From contig NZ_LT607413.1 of assembly GCF_900091495.1 (NCBI RefSeq), positions 5,843,001 to 5,907,000 on the forward strand: a stretch of DNA of 64,000 nucleotides. Reading direction: 5' to 3'. This document shows positions 51,441 through 60,143 of the stretch, piece after piece. This DNA comes from Micromonospora echinospora (GTDB lineage Bacteria > Actinomycetota > Actinomycetes > Mycobacteriales > Micromonosporaceae). The notes beneath the pieces are model-generated. The model did no database searches, was not told the origin of the DNA, and was given only the letters and a program-made list of their open reading frames with translations. How positions within the stretch are numbered: position 1 is the stretch's first letter; each line of letters opens with the position of its first letter. Position numbers and translations under genes: made by a program.

Positions 51441-52192
51441 GGGTGCGCGGCATCCTGGCCGGCGTGGTCGCGTCGGCCGTGTTGGCCGGGTGTGGCGGCG
51501 GTGACCCCGCCGACGCGCCCGGGGAGACCGTCACCGTCTTCGCGGCGGCGTCCCTGACCGACGCGTTCACCACGATCGCCGGGGACTTCGAGGCCGACCG
51601 GCCGGGCACCCGGGTGCGCCTGACCTTCGCCGGCAGCTCGGCCCTGGCCACGCAGATCAACCAGGGGGCTCCGGCCGACGTGTTCGCCTCGGCGGCGCCC
51701 GCCCCGATGCGGACCGTCACCGACGCGGGCAACGGCGACGGCACGCCGGTCGTCTTCGCCCGCAACCAGTTGGTCATCGCGGTGCCGAAGGGCAACCCGG
51801 CCGGGGTCGCCGGGCTGGCCGACCTGACGAGACCCGGGACGAAGGTCGCGCTCTGCGCCGAGCAGGTGCCCTGCGGTGCGGCGGCGCGCACCGCGCTCGA
51901 CGCCGCCGGGGTCGCGCTCACCCCGGTCACCCTGGAACAGGACGTCCGGGGCGCGCTGTCCAAGGTCACCCTCGGTGAGGTGGACGCCGCCCTGGTCTAC
52001 CGCAGTGACGTCCGGGGCTCGGACGACGTGCAGGGCGTCGAGTTCCCCGAGTCGGCCCGCGCGGTCAACGACTATCCGATCGTCGTGCTCGCCGACGCCC
52101 CGAACCGCTCCGGGGCGCGCGCCTTCGTCGACCACGTACGGTCCGAGCGGGGCCGGACGGCACTCACCGCCGCCGGCCTGCAGTCCCCGTAG
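51437..52192 (+). CDS. modA: Molybdate-binding lipoprotein ModA
   Basis: 251 residues from GTG 51437 (GTGA overlap). The lipobox SAVLAGC is followed by VTVFAAASLTDAFTTIAGDFE (the A-A-S-L oxyanion-binding run), LTFAGSSALATQINQGAPADVFASA and ALVYRSDV. Binds MoO4/WO4 outside the membrane and passes it to ModB. Confidence 0.94.
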   Translation: MRVRGILAGVVASAVLAGCGGGDPADAPGETVTVFAAASLTDAFTTIAGDFEADRPGTRVRLTFAGSSALATQINQGAPADVFASAAPAPMRTVTDAGNGDGTPVVFARNQLVIAVPKGNPAGVAGLADLTRPGTKVALCAEQVPCGAAARTALDAAGVALTPVTLEQDVRGALSKVTLGEVDAALVYRSDVRGSDDVQGVEFPESARAVNDYPIVVLADAPNRSGARAFVDHVRSERGRTALTAAGLQSP

Positions 52193-52197
52193 CGCCG

Positions 52198-53001
52198 ATG
52201 CGGTTGCGTGCCCCCCGGGCCGTACGGTGGCAGGTGCCGGTCGGGCTGCTCGTGCCGGCCGCCCTCGGCCTGCTCCTGCTGGTGCTGCCGCTGGTCGGAC
52301 TGTTGGTCCGGGCGCCCTGGTCGGACCTGCCGGGCCGGCTGACCGAGCCCGGCCTGCTCACCGCCCTGCGGCTCTCGCTGGTCTCGGCGACCCTGGCCAC
52401 GCTGCTGTGCCTGCTGCTCGGTGTGCCGCTGGCCTGGTTGCTGGCCCGGGTCGAGTTCCCCGGCCGGCGGGTGGTCCGCGCCCTGGTCACCGTGCCGATG
52501 GTGTTGCCCCCGGTGGTGGGCGGGGTGGCGTTGCTGCTGGTCTTCGGCCGGCGGGGCCTGCTCGGCGGTTGGCTCGACGAGACGTTCGGCGTCACGCTGC
52601 CGTTCACCACCGCCGGGGTGGTGCTCGCCGAGGCGTTCGTGGCGATGCCCTTCCTGGTCGTCGCGGTGGAGGGGGCCCTGCGCGGCGCGGACCGCCGCTT
52701 CGAGGAGGCCGCCGCGACCCTGGGCGCCGGTCGCTGGAGTACCTTCACCCGGGTCACCCTGCCGCTGGTGGCGCCCGGGGTGACCGCTGGGGCGGTGCTC
52801 TGCTGGGCCCGTGCGCTCGGCGAGTTCGGCGCGACCATCACCTTCGCCGGCAACTTCCCGGGCACCACGCAGACCATGCCGTTGGCGGTCTACCTGGCGC
52901 TGGAGACCGACCTGGAGGCGGCGATCGTGCTGAGTCTGGTGCTGTTGGTCGTCTCGGTCACCATCCTCGCCGCGTTGCGCGACCGGTGGGCCGTCCGGTG
53001 A
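52198..53001 (+). CDS. modB: Molybdate ABC permease ModB
   Basis: 267 residues from ATG 52198, 5 bp after modA. Five or six helices; LRLSLVSATLATLLCLLLGVPLAWLLAR and the EAA loop RFEEAAATLGAGRWSTFTRVTLPLVAPG followed by WARALGEFGATITFAGNFPG are the ModB signatures. The stop overlaps modC by 4 bp. Confidence 0.94.
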   Translation: MRLRAPRAVRWQVPVGLLVPAALGLLLLVLPLVGLLVRAPWSDLPGRLTEPGLLTALRLSLVSATLATLLCLLLGVPLAWLLARVEFPGRRVVRALVTVPMVLPPVVGGVALLLVFGRRGLLGGWLDETFGVTLPFTTAGVVLAEAFVAMPFLVVAVEGALRGADRRFEEAAATLGAGRWSTFTRVTLPLVAPGVTAGAVLCWARALGEFGATITFAGNFPGTTQTMPLAVYLALETDLEAAIVLSLVLLVVSVTILAALRDRWAVR

Positions 53002-54065
53002 GCGGCGGCCTGGACGCCCACCTTGTCGTCGACCGGGGCGGGTTCCGTCTCGACGTGCGGTTGCGGGTCGCTTCCGGTGAGGTGGTCGCGCTGCTGGGCC
53101 CGAACGGGGCCGGCAAGACCACCGCCCTGCGGGCCCTTGCCGGGCTGCGACCGCTGACCGCCGGGCACGTCACCCTCGACGGCCGGGACCTCGACCGTCC
53201 CGCCGAGGGGTCGTGGACGCCGCCGGAGCGCCGCCGGGTCGGCGTGGTGTTCCAGGACTACCTGCTCTTTCCGCACCTCAGCGCGGAGGAGAACGTGGCG
53301 TTCGGGCCCCGCCGGCAGGGGCTCGACCGGCGGGCGGCCCGTGCCATGGCCCGGCAGTGGCTCGACCGGGTCGGTCTGGCCGGACACGCCGCCTGCCGGC
53401 CCCGGGAACTCTCCGGTGGGCAGGCGCAGCGGGTCGCGCTGGCCCGGGCGTTGGCGGTCCGGCCGGCGCTGCTGCTGCTCGACGAGCCGCTCGCCGCCCT
53501 CGACGCCCGGACCCGTCTGGACACCCGGACCGAACTCCAGCGGCACCTGGCCGCGCACCCGGGGCCGACCCTGCTGGTCACCCACGATCCGCTGGACGCC
53601 CTGGTGCTCGCCGACCGGCTGGTCGTCGTCGAGGCGGGGAGTGTGGTGCAGGAGGGTGACGCGGCCACCGTCACCGCCCGTCCCCGCACCGACTACGTCG
53701 CCCGGCTGGTCGGACTCAACCTGCATCGCGGGCACGCCGCCGGTAACCGGGTCCGGCTGCGCGAGGGACTGACGCTGACCACCGCCGACCGGGGCGACGG
53801 GGACGCCTTCGTCGCCTTCCCGCCGTCGGCGGTCGTGCTCCACCCCGAGCCGCCGGGGAAGGGCCGGGGCAACACCTGGGCGGCCAGCGTCGCCGACGTC
53901 GAGCGCCACGGCGACAACCTCCGGGTACGCCTGGCCGGTCCGCTCCCGGCGGCTGCCGACGTGCCCCCGTCCGCCGCCGCCCGGTTGCGCCTCACCGCCG
54001 GTGCGCCGGTCTGGGCTGCCGTCGAGCCGGCCGCGATCAGCGCCTACCCGGCGGCGGACACCTGA
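52998..54065 (+). CDS. modC: Molybdate ABC ATPase ModC
   Basis: 355 residues from GTG 52998. Walker A GPNGAGKTTALR, Q-loop GVVFQDYLLFPHLS, signature LSGGQAQRVALARAL, Walker B LLLLDEPLAALD and switch LLVTHDPLDAL are intact. The C-terminal part (about 235-355) is a TOBE-like domain (LVGLNLHRGHAAGNRVRL, AAVEPAAISAYPA) that senses molybdate in relatives. Last gene of the operon. Confidence 0.93.
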   Translation: MSGGLDAHLVVDRGGFRLDVRLRVASGEVVALLGPNGAGKTTALRALAGLRPLTAGHVTLDGRDLDRPAEGSWTPPERRRVGVVFQDYLLFPHLSAEENVAFGPRRQGLDRRAARAMARQWLDRVGLAGHAACRPRELSGGQAQRVALARALAVRPALLLLDEPLAALDARTRLDTRTELQRHLAAHPGPTLLVTHDPLDALVLADRLVVVEAGSVVQEGDAATVTARPRTDYVARLVGLNLHRGHAAGNRVRLREGLTLTTADRGDGDAFVAFPPSAVVLHPEPPGKGRGNTWAASVADVERHGDNLRVRLAGPLPAAADVPPSAAARLRLTAGAPVWAAVEPAAISAYPAADT

Positions 54066-54077
54066 CGTCCGGGGTCC

Positions 54078-54094
54078 GTCAACCGCAGGTTGAC
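54078..54094. promoter_or_regulatory. Palindromic operator 1 (GTCAACC-N3-GGTTGAC)
   Basis: GTCAACCGCAGGTTGAC, perfect 7-bp arms. Its right half forms the -35 hexamer TTGACT (54090-54095) of the Clp-N/HTH gene. Confidence 0.75.
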
Positions 54095-54124
54095 TTCGCT
54101 AGATCGTCAACCTATGGTTGACGT
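54090..54124 (+). promoter_or_regulatory. Leaderless promoter of the Clp-N/HTH gene
   Basis: TTGACT (54090-54095), 17-bp spacer, TATGGT (54113-54118). The expected start of transcription, 7 bp on, is the A of ATG 54125. There is no ribosome site, which agrees with a leaderless transcript. Confidence 0.65.
54106..54122. promoter_or_regulatory. Palindromic operator 2 (GTCAACC-N3-GGTTGAC)
   Basis: GTCAACCTATGGTTGAC, identical arms to operator 1, 28 bp centre to centre, covering the -10 hexamer and ending 2 bp before the ATG. Confidence 0.75.
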
Positions 54125-54859
54125 ATGACGAATCCCGTCCAGATGAGCAACCAGGTACGCCTCGACGACCTGATCGAGGCGATCAAGCGCGTGCACCCCG
54201 ACACCCTCGACCAGCTCTCCAGCGCAGTGGTGGCCGCCGACCACCTGGGCGAGGTCGCCGACCACCTGATCGGCCACTTCGTCGACCAGGCCCGCCGGTC
54301 GGGCGCCTCGTGGACCGAGATCGGCCGGAGCATGGGCGTCAGCAAGCAGGCCGCCCAGAAGCGGTTCGTCCCGAAGGGGGGCGAGACCCCGATGGACCCG
54401 AGCGAGGGCTTCAGCCGGTTCACCCCACGTGCCCGTAACGTCGTGATGGCCTCGCAGAATGAGGCTCGTGCCGCCGGCAATCCCCAGATCGGCCCGGAAC
54501 ACCTGGTCCTCGGACTGCTCGCCGAGCCGGACGCGGTGGCGGCCAGGGTGATCACCGCGCAGGGGGTCACCCCGGAGGCGGTCCGCGAGGCGGTGACCGC
54601 CGTGCTGCCGGCGGCGGTGCCCGAGGTGCCGGACCTGATCCCCTACAACGCCGATGGCAAGAAGACGCTGGAGTTGACCTTCCGGGAGGCGCTGCGGCTG
54701 GGGCACAACTACATCGGCACCGAGCACATCCTGCTGGCCCTCCTCGAACAGGAGGACGGCGACGGGGTGCTCACCCGCCTCGGGATCGACAAGGCGTCGG
54801 CGGAGGCCGGCATCGCGGCGGCCCTCGAAGCCGCCGTGCGGATCACCCCCGCCGAATGA
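54125..54859 (+). CDS. HTH protein with Clp-N (ClpA/C N-terminal) repeats
   Basis: 244 residues from ATG 54125. The first 95 residues carry a helix-turn-helix, ASWTEIGRSMGVSKQAAQKRF (about 60-80). Residues 98-240 hold two Clp-N helical repeats: FTPRARNVVMASQNEARAAGNPQIGPEHLVLGLL and LELTFREALRLGHNYIGTEHILLALL. There is no AAA+ ATPase domain. In Clp ATPases this N-domain binds substrates or adaptors, so the protein may link protein quality control to transcription. The twin operators over its own promoter indicate autoregulation. Confidence 0.88.
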   Translation: MTNPVQMSNQVRLDDLIEAIKRVHPDTLDQLSSAVVAADHLGEVADHLIGHFVDQARRSGASWTEIGRSMGVSKQAAQKRFVPKGGETPMDPSEGFSRFTPRARNVVMASQNEARAAGNPQIGPEHLVLGLLAEPDAVAARVITAQGVTPEAVREAVTAVLPAAVPEVPDLIPYNADGKKTLELTFREALRLGHNYIGTEHILLALLEQEDGDGVLTRLGIDKASAEAGIAAALEAAVRITPAE

Positions 54860-54864
54860 GCGGC

Positions 54865-54897
54865 GGCGCGGGCGTCCCGGACCGGGACGCCCGCGCC
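54865..54897 (+). terminator. Terminator after the Clp-N/HTH gene
   Basis: Perfect 14-bp stem GGCGCGGGCGTCCC (54865-54878) with 54884-54897, 5-nt loop, 6 bp after the stop codon. Confidence 0.7.
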
Positions 54898-55013
54898 GTC
54901 ATGGGTCCACGCGCTGGGCCCATTACCCGCATCTGATGTCCCGGGGGAGGCGGCGGTCGGTTTTCCGTCACCTACGACGTCGCTGAGTGCGATCGTCCGA
55001 ACACGAGGCTACG

Positions 55014-56351
55014 ATGTGCGGACGTTCCCGCCGGAAGGGTCGTCCCCCGTTGCGCCGTGCCGCGATCACCTCCCCCTCGGCCCCGAGTCAGGGGCGTCAC
55101 GCCCCGTCCGGTTCGACGGGGTGGATCCGCCTCGCCCGCGCGGCTGTCCTCGTCGTGACCGGGGTCGGCGCGGCCCTGCTCGCGGTCGCGATCTCCGCTG
55201 CCCCGGCTCGCGCGGAGACCGGCGAGGCTGGTGGAGAGCCCGGGCGCCTCGCCGAGGTGGTGACCCACGTTCGGCAGCTCGGGCGCGGCGAGATTCTCGC
55301 GGTGCCGTCCCGTGAACCCGCCGCCGCGCCGGCCGGGATTCCCCTGCGGGCCGGACGGCCCGCTGTCGACGACCGGAAGCGGCTTCCCGTGGCCCCGGCC
55401 CGATCGGCCCCGACGTCGCCGGCAATCGGGGAGACGCCACTGTCCCGCCGGTCGGACCGGGAGACCGGAACGCGGCCCCGGCCGGAGCCGGTCGTGCCCC
55501 GGATCGTCTCCCGGATCCTGCCGTCGCGCGCCGCGCCGCCGGCAGAGCCGCCGGTCGCGCCGGTCGACGGGCCGGTGCGGCCCCCCGTGTCCGCTCCGCC
55601 GGCCACCCCGGACGGAGCCGCACCCACGCCGGTGACCACCCGGCCCCGGCCCCCGGTTCCCGTCGCGCCACCCCGACCGGCGCCGGACGGCGGGCCGGCC
55701 GGTCCGGTGGACGGGCCCGCCGTGTCCGCGCCGGAACCCGCGTCGCCTCCCGGTCGGATCCCGCTGCCACCCCGACTGGTCGGGGTGCTGGACGGTGCGC
55801 TGCGGCCGATCCTCGATCTGCTCACCGACGTCCTCGGTGGGGTGCTCGCTCCGATCCTCGACCTGCCGGGTGGTGGCGGCGACCCGCCGCTCCCACCGGG
55901 ATCGCCGCCGCCGGCCGCGCCGGTGCCGGCACCCGTGCCCGACGCGCCCGTGCCCGTGCCCGTGCCCGTGCCCGACAGTCCGACGGATGGTCCGCCGGTC
56001 ACGGGTCCGCTCGTCCAGCCCCCCTGGGTCCACAATGGAGTATCGGGTCCGTCGGGTCCGGCGGGGAGCGGCGAGTCCTGGAGCCCGTTGTGGGTGCCCG
56101 GCTCCGGGTCCGGCCACCGGATGGTGCCGGCCGCGCCGACCCTGGACTCCGGCTCGGCGTCCGGCGACTCGTCCGATGTGCCGGTCGCGCCCGGCGACGA
56201 CCGGGTCAGCGGTGACAGCGGCCCCCGGGCCGGCGCGTCCCTACCACCCGAGGCGTCCCACCCGGACCGTACCGTCCGGCACGCTCTCGCCGAGGTGCCG
56301 CCGGCACCTGCCCGGGGCCGATCTCCCACGGTGGCCGCCCGCCCCGGCTGA
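55014..56351 (+). CDS. Secreted or membrane-anchored Pro/Ala-rich protein, function unknown
   Basis: 445 residues from ATG 55014 (GAGG 5 bp upstream), chosen over GTG 54987. A basic N-terminus of about 45 residues precedes a hydrophobic segment, RAAVLVVTGVGAALLAVAIS, and AAPARAETG, a likely signal-peptidase site. The rest is low-complexity Pro/Ala/Gly/Ser sequence, with one short amphipathic region, LVGVLDGALRPILDLLTDVLGGVLAPILDL (about 250-285), and a VPVPVPVPV run. No catalytic domain and no LPXTG seen. Proteins of this make-up are common upstream of developmental or envelope genes in actinomycetes. Any link with the regulators downstream is inference. Confidence 0.65.
   Translation: MCGRSRRKGRPPLRRAAITSPSAPSQGRHAPSGSTGWIRLARAAVLVVTGVGAALLAVAISAAPARAETGEAGGEPGRLAEVVTHVRQLGRGEILAVPSREPAAAPAGIPLRAGRPAVDDRKRLPVAPARSAPTSPAIGETPLSRRSDRETGTRPRPEPVVPRIVSRILPSRAAPPAEPPVAPVDGPVRPPVSAPPATPDGAAPTPVTTRPRPPVPVAPPRPAPDGGPAGPVDGPAVSAPEPASPPGRIPLPPRLVGVLDGALRPILDLLTDVLGGVLAPILDLPGGGGDPPLPPGSPPPAAPVPAPVPDAPVPVPVPVPDSPTDGPPVTGPLVQPPWVHNGVSGPSGPAGSGESWSPLWVPGSGSGHRMVPAAPTLDSGSASGDSSDVPVAPGDDRVSGDSGPRAGASLPPEASHPDRTVRHALAEVPPAPARGRSPTVAARPG
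55946..55974 (+). repeat. GCCCGT tandem hexamer repeat
   Basis: Nearly five copies of GCCCGT in phase with the reading frame, coding for alternating Pro-Val. Copy number could vary between strains by slippage. Confidence 0.8.
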
Positions 56352-56549
56352 GTACGCCCTCCCGTCGTCCGCCCCGGCTCCCGGAGCCGTCCGGCCGACG
56401 ACGGGTCGCGTGGGCTCCATTCGTCCGCTTCGGAAGCGGCGGAGCCCGAGGGCCGTACCCCTTTTTCCGCGTGCGTACCGGCCCCCGCCCCCCTGTTCCG
56501 GGAGTCGGTCGGGTGGCCGTCGCGACGCGTACCCGAGATCGGAGAGTGC

Positions 56550-57167
56550 GTGGTGATCCGCGTTGTCGTGGTGGAGGAGATGGGGCTGCTGCGCGGTGCG
56601 CTCTGTGCCGTGCTGTCCCACGAGGAGGACATGGAGGTGGTGGCGGCGGTCGCGGACGTCGGCGAGGTGCCCGCCGTGGTGCGGCGCACCACGCCGGACG
56701 TCGTCGTGCTCGATCTGCTGCCGGAGTCGCCCGAGTCGCCCGGCCTGGTCCGGACGATCGAGGAGATCGCCGGCCAGGCGCCCAAGGTGGCGGTCCTGGC
56801 GATGAGCTACCGGTGGAGTCCTTCCGTGCTGGAGGCGGCGGTGTCCGCCGGGGCGCGGGGGTTCATCGGCAAGGACGGGCCGCTGGAGGAGTTGGTTCGG
56901 ATGATCCGGTCGCTCGCCGCCGGGGAGCGGGTCATCGACCCGACGGCGGCGGTGGCGGTGCTGAGCCCGCCGAAGAGTCCGTTCACCCCCCGGGAACTGG
57001 ACGTGCTGCGTGCGGCTGCCGAGGGGTTGCCGCTCAAGGAGATCGCCCGCCGGCTCTTCCTGGCGCACGGGACGGTGCGGAATCATCTGTCGGCGATCCT
57101 GCGCAAGACCGGATCCCGTAACCGGATGGAGGCGATCCGCCGCGCCCAGCGCGAGGGCTGGCTCTAG
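56550..57167 (+). CDS. LuxR-type response regulator, RamR/AmfR-like, intact receiver
   Basis: 205 residues from GTG 56550. Receiver residues are conserved: acidic pair Glu9-Glu10, phospho-acceptor Asp55 in VVVLDLL, Lys108 in GFIGKDG. The C-terminal helix-turn-helix is FTPRELDVLRAAAEGLPLKEIARRLFLAHGTVRNHLSAILRKTGSRNR, ending in REGWL. The R-K-T-G-x-R-x-R-x-E-A run with a terminal G-W-L/I is typical of the RamR/AmfR branch. No kinase gene is adjacent. Likely controls the lanthipeptide operon, together with or instead of the next regulator. Confidence 0.85.
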   Translation: MVIRVVVVEEMGLLRGALCAVLSHEEDMEVVAAVADVGEVPAVVRRTTPDVVVLDLLPESPESPGLVRTIEEIAGQAPKVAVLAMSYRWSPSVLEAAVSAGARGFIGKDGPLEELVRMIRSLAAGERVIDPTAAVAVLSPPKSPFTPRELDVLRAAAEGLPLKEIARRLFLAHGTVRNHLSAILRKTGSRNRMEAIRRAQREGWL

Positions 57168-57538
57168 CGGGGCCGGTGGTGGGGTCGGGCCGACTGACCC
57201 CGCCGCCGGGACTCCCTCGCGACCCCGTTGCGCCCGCCGCCGTGCGTGGTGGACCCGAACGGCGATGGCGTGTAGTCGTCGGTGGCATGTCCAGGCCGTT
57301 CAGTCCCGTGCAAAGGACTTTCCGGCCTCATCGGTCATCGTGGAACTCATCCGACTGGACAGCGGTACCGGCCGAACATCTGATTCGGTATTGTCCATTC
57401 GGGAGGGACGGGGGGCCGTACGGGGGAATCCGTCAAAGTCTCATTTTTCGCCACGGGTTTCGTCATGCCGATCGGACGTTACATCGGCGTGATGCGACGT
57501 TAACTTCCCATGCTTTCCGGCAATTCGGGAGGAAATTC
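57168..57538 (+). promoter_or_regulatory. Intergenic region between the two regulators, with GACGTTA direct repeats
   Basis: 370 bp that become markedly AT-richer after 57370. GACGTTA occurs at 57475-57481 and 57496-57502, 21 bp apart (two helical turns), 36-64 bp before the start codon of the second regulator. No gene seen; an in-frame extension of that regulator back to 57176 lacks coding character. Confidence 0.4.
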
Positions 57539-58123
57539 GTGATCCGTACCATGCTTGCCCTCGACGGCACGCTGATCCGCGGTGCGTTGGCCCTGGTGCT
57601 CGCCGCCGAACAGGACATCAGCGTGGTGGCCGAGGTGGATCGGGGCGACGAGATCCAGCCCATGCTCTGGACGAAGCTGCCCGACGTGGCGGTGGTCGAC
57701 CTCGACCTGATCGACGACGGCGGGGCCGGCACCGTCGGACCGTGCCCGATGCTGGTGCTGGCCGACCGGCGTCGGGTCCGGGGACTGCACCACGTGCTCG
57801 CCGGCGGGCGGACGGTCGGCGTTCTCGCCAACGACGTCTCACCTCACCGGGTGGTCGACGGTGTGCGCCGGCTCGCCCGGGGAGAGACGGTGGTCGACGC
57901 GGAGCTGGTGCTCGCCGCGCTCACCGCGACCAGCCCGCTCACCGGGCGGGAGACCGAGATCCTGGAGTTGACCGCGGCGGGGGCGACGGTCGCGGAGGTG
58001 GCCGGCTCACTGGGCCTCTCGCCGGGGACGGTACGCAACCACCTCGGCCGGATCGCCCGGAAGGCGGGCGCGCGTACCCGGGTGGAGGCGGTCCGTGTCG
58101 CCCAGGACGCCGGGTGGATCTGA
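57539..58123 (+). CDS. LuxR-type regulator, RamR/AmfR-like, degenerate receiver
   Basis: The GTG at 57539 follows GGGAGGAAATTC; 194 residues. The receiver keeps Asp54 (VAVVDLDL). However, the acidic pair is reduced to Leu8-Asp9 (LALDGTLIRGAL), and the conserved Lys is Asn98 (VGVLANDV), so normal phosphorylation is doubtful; RamR-type regulators are known to work atypically. The DNA-binding half is LTGRETEILELTAAGATVAEVAGSLGLSPGTVRNHLGRIARKAGARTR, ending DAGWI. It converges on the lanthipeptide operon with 88 bp between stops. Probable pathway-specific activator. Confidence 0.85.
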   Translation: MIRTMLALDGTLIRGALALVLAAEQDISVVAEVDRGDEIQPMLWTKLPDVAVVDLDLIDDGGAGTVGPCPMLVLADRRRVRGLHHVLAGGRTVGVLANDVSPHRVVDGVRRLARGETVVDAELVLAALTATSPLTGRETEILELTAAGATVAEVAGSLGLSPGTVRNHLGRIARKAGARTRVEAVRVAQDAGWI

Positions 58124-58211
58124 CGGGACGGCACCGGCCCGATCCGGCCGGTGCCCGGTCCCGGCCGGGGGCGTCCGGAACCAGGTCGGGACGCCGTTGG
58201 CGCGCTTCCCG

Positions 58212-60143
58212 TCAGGCGGGTCCGGTCCGCGCGGGTGAGCCGGCCGGCGGTGACGACGCCGGCAGGTCGTCCCAGTACCCGACCAGTTCCCGGTAGGTGG
58301 CGGACCGGGCGAGCAGCTCCCGGTGCTCACCGAGCACCGGGAGCTCCCCGTCCAGGACCAGCACCCGGTGCGCCCGCAGCGCGGACGTGATCCGGTGGGC
58401 GACCACGACCAGGGTGCCGGGCCGGCGGGCGAAGGCATCCTCGACCAGTGCCTCGGCGGCCGGATCCAGGTGGCAGGTCGCCTCGTCCAGGATGGCCAGT
58501 GGGGCGGGGGCAAGCCAGGCCCGCACCGCCGCGATCACCTGCCGCTCCCCGGCGGAGAGCGCCGTCGGCACCACCGGCGCGTCCAGCCCGCCCAGCCGGC
58601 CGGCCAGGGGCCGGGCACCCAGCGCGTCCAGTGCCGCCGTGAGGACCGCGTCGTCCGCGTCCGGACGCAGGTAGCGCAGGTTCGCCGCGAGCGAGCCGCT
58701 GAAGACGTACGCCTCCTGGGGCACCAGCACCCGCAACCGGGCGAGCCGGTCGGCGTCAACGGTGTCGACCGGCGCACCGGCGATCACCACCGAGCCCGCC
58801 TCGGGACGCACCAGACCGGAGACCAGGGCCGCCAGGGTGGACTTGCCCGCCCCGCTCGGTCCGACCACCGCGAGGTGCTCGCCGGGGGCGAGGGTGAGCG
58901 AGAAATCCGCGAGCACGGGGCGGGCGCGCGGGCCGTACCGGAAGGTCAGCCGGTGGACGTGCAACGCCGGGGTGCCGCCCGGCACGGGCGGGCGTGTCCC
59001 GTCCGCCGACCCCGGTGGCCGACGTCCGGTCACCGGGCCGTGTTCCGTGGTGAACACGTCGTTCCGCCCGGGGCCCGTGGCGGATGCCCCGTTCCGCGTC
59101 GCGCCGCCGTGCTGCGCCGGGACGGTTCCGGCGGGACCGGGCGGGCTGGTGCGCAGGATCCGCTCCAGGGCCACCACGTACCGCAGGCCGCCCCCGCCCA
59201 CCCCCTGCACCAGGGCCCGCAGGGCCGGTTGCAGCCCCGTCGAGACGTAGACCAGCGCGCCGAGCACCGCCCCGGCGGTCACCCCCCGGTCCACCAGCCA
59301 CGACGCGGCGAGCATCAGCACCGCCAACGGCGCCCACCCGCCCAGGCCGAGGCTGAGGCTGCGCAGGGCGGTCATCCGGGCGACGGTCCGCTCGGCGTCG
59401 GCCTGTGTCGCGATCCGCGCCGCGACTCCGGCGACCACCCGGTCCTGCGCGCCGCAGGCGAGCACGTCCCGGTGGCCGGCCAACGCGGTCGCCGCCGCCT
59501 CGCCGAGCGCCTCCCCGGCCCGCACGTAGCGGCGTTGGTGGGCGACCATCGCCGGCAGTCCGGCGACGAACACCACCAGCCCGGCCAGCAGGGGCACGGC
59601 GACCAGGCCGGCGACCAGCGGGGCCAGCGCGACCAGGCCGAGCAGCGCCGAGACAGCGGCGAAGAGGAAACCGCGCACCACCATCAGCAACCCGCCGAAG
59701 GCGTCCCGGACCACTTCGACCTGCTGGGTCAGCCGGGCCACCGCCGCGCTCTCCGACCCGATGCCGCCGGTGGTCGCCGCGCGCAGCGCGCTCCGCACCA
59801 CCCGGTCGGCCAGTTCGTCGCGGAACGGCTCGACCACCGCCCCGAGCGCTCGGTACACCCCGCCGGTGGCTGCCGCGCCGACCAGCATCGCCACCGCCAG
59901 CACGCCGAGCCAGACCAGGCCGGTGCCGAACCGCCCGGCCAGGAACCCCTGGTCCACCGCCCGGGCGACCAGGAAACCGGAGAGCAGCGCCGGCACCGAC
60001 TCGGCGGCCGACCAGCCGGCGAGCCGGCCGAGTTCCCGTCGTCGGGCCCGCAGCGCCCGGCCGGTCTCCCGGAGCACCCCGGCGGGCGGCTGTCGGGAAC
60101 CTGTCGTCGGCGGGGCGTCGTCCCGGGCAGGGGAGTGGGTCAC
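58212..60143 (-). CDS. ABC exporter (membrane + ATPase domains fused), lanthipeptide cluster, RamA/RamB-like
   Basis: 643 residues from GTG 60143, overlapping the preceding ABC gene by 4 bp. Six membrane helices lie in about 45-330. A Pro/Gly-rich insert (about 345-385) precedes the nucleotide-binding domain: Walker A GPSGAGKSTLA, Q-loop VLVPQEAYVFSGSL, signature LSAGERQVIAAVRAW, Walker B LAILDEATCHLD and VVAHRITSAL. The signature L-S-A-G-E is a variant of LSGGE. Half-transporter paired with the gene at 60140, as in ramAB. Confidence 0.88.
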   Translation of the reverse strand: MTHSPARDDAPPTTGSRQPPAGVLRETGRALRARRRELGRLAGWSAAESVPALLSGFLVARAVDQGFLAGRFGTGLVWLGVLAVAMLVGAAATGGVYRALGAVVEPFRDELADRVVRSALRAATTGGIGSESAAVARLTQQVEVVRDAFGGLLMVVRGFLFAAVSALLGLVALAPLVAGLVAVPLLAGLVVFVAGLPAMVAHQRRYVRAGEALGEAAATALAGHRDVLACGAQDRVVAGVAARIATQADAERTVARMTALRSLSLGLGGWAPLAVLMLAASWLVDRGVTAGAVLGALVYVSTGLQPALRALVQGVGGGGLRYVVALERILRTSPPGPAGTVPAQHGGATRNGASATGPGRNDVFTTEHGPVTGRRPPGSADGTRPPVPGGTPALHVHRLTFRYGPRARPVLADFSLTLAPGEHLAVVGPSGAGKSTLAALVSGLVRPEAGSVVIAGAPVDTVDADRLARLRVLVPQEAYVFSGSLAANLRYLRPDADDAVLTAALDALGARPLAGRLGGLDAPVVPTALSAGERQVIAAVRAWLAPAPLAILDEATCHLDPAAEALVEDAFARRPGTLVVVAHRITSALRAHRVLVLDGELPVLGEHRELLARSATYRELVGYWDDLPASSPPAGSPARTGPA

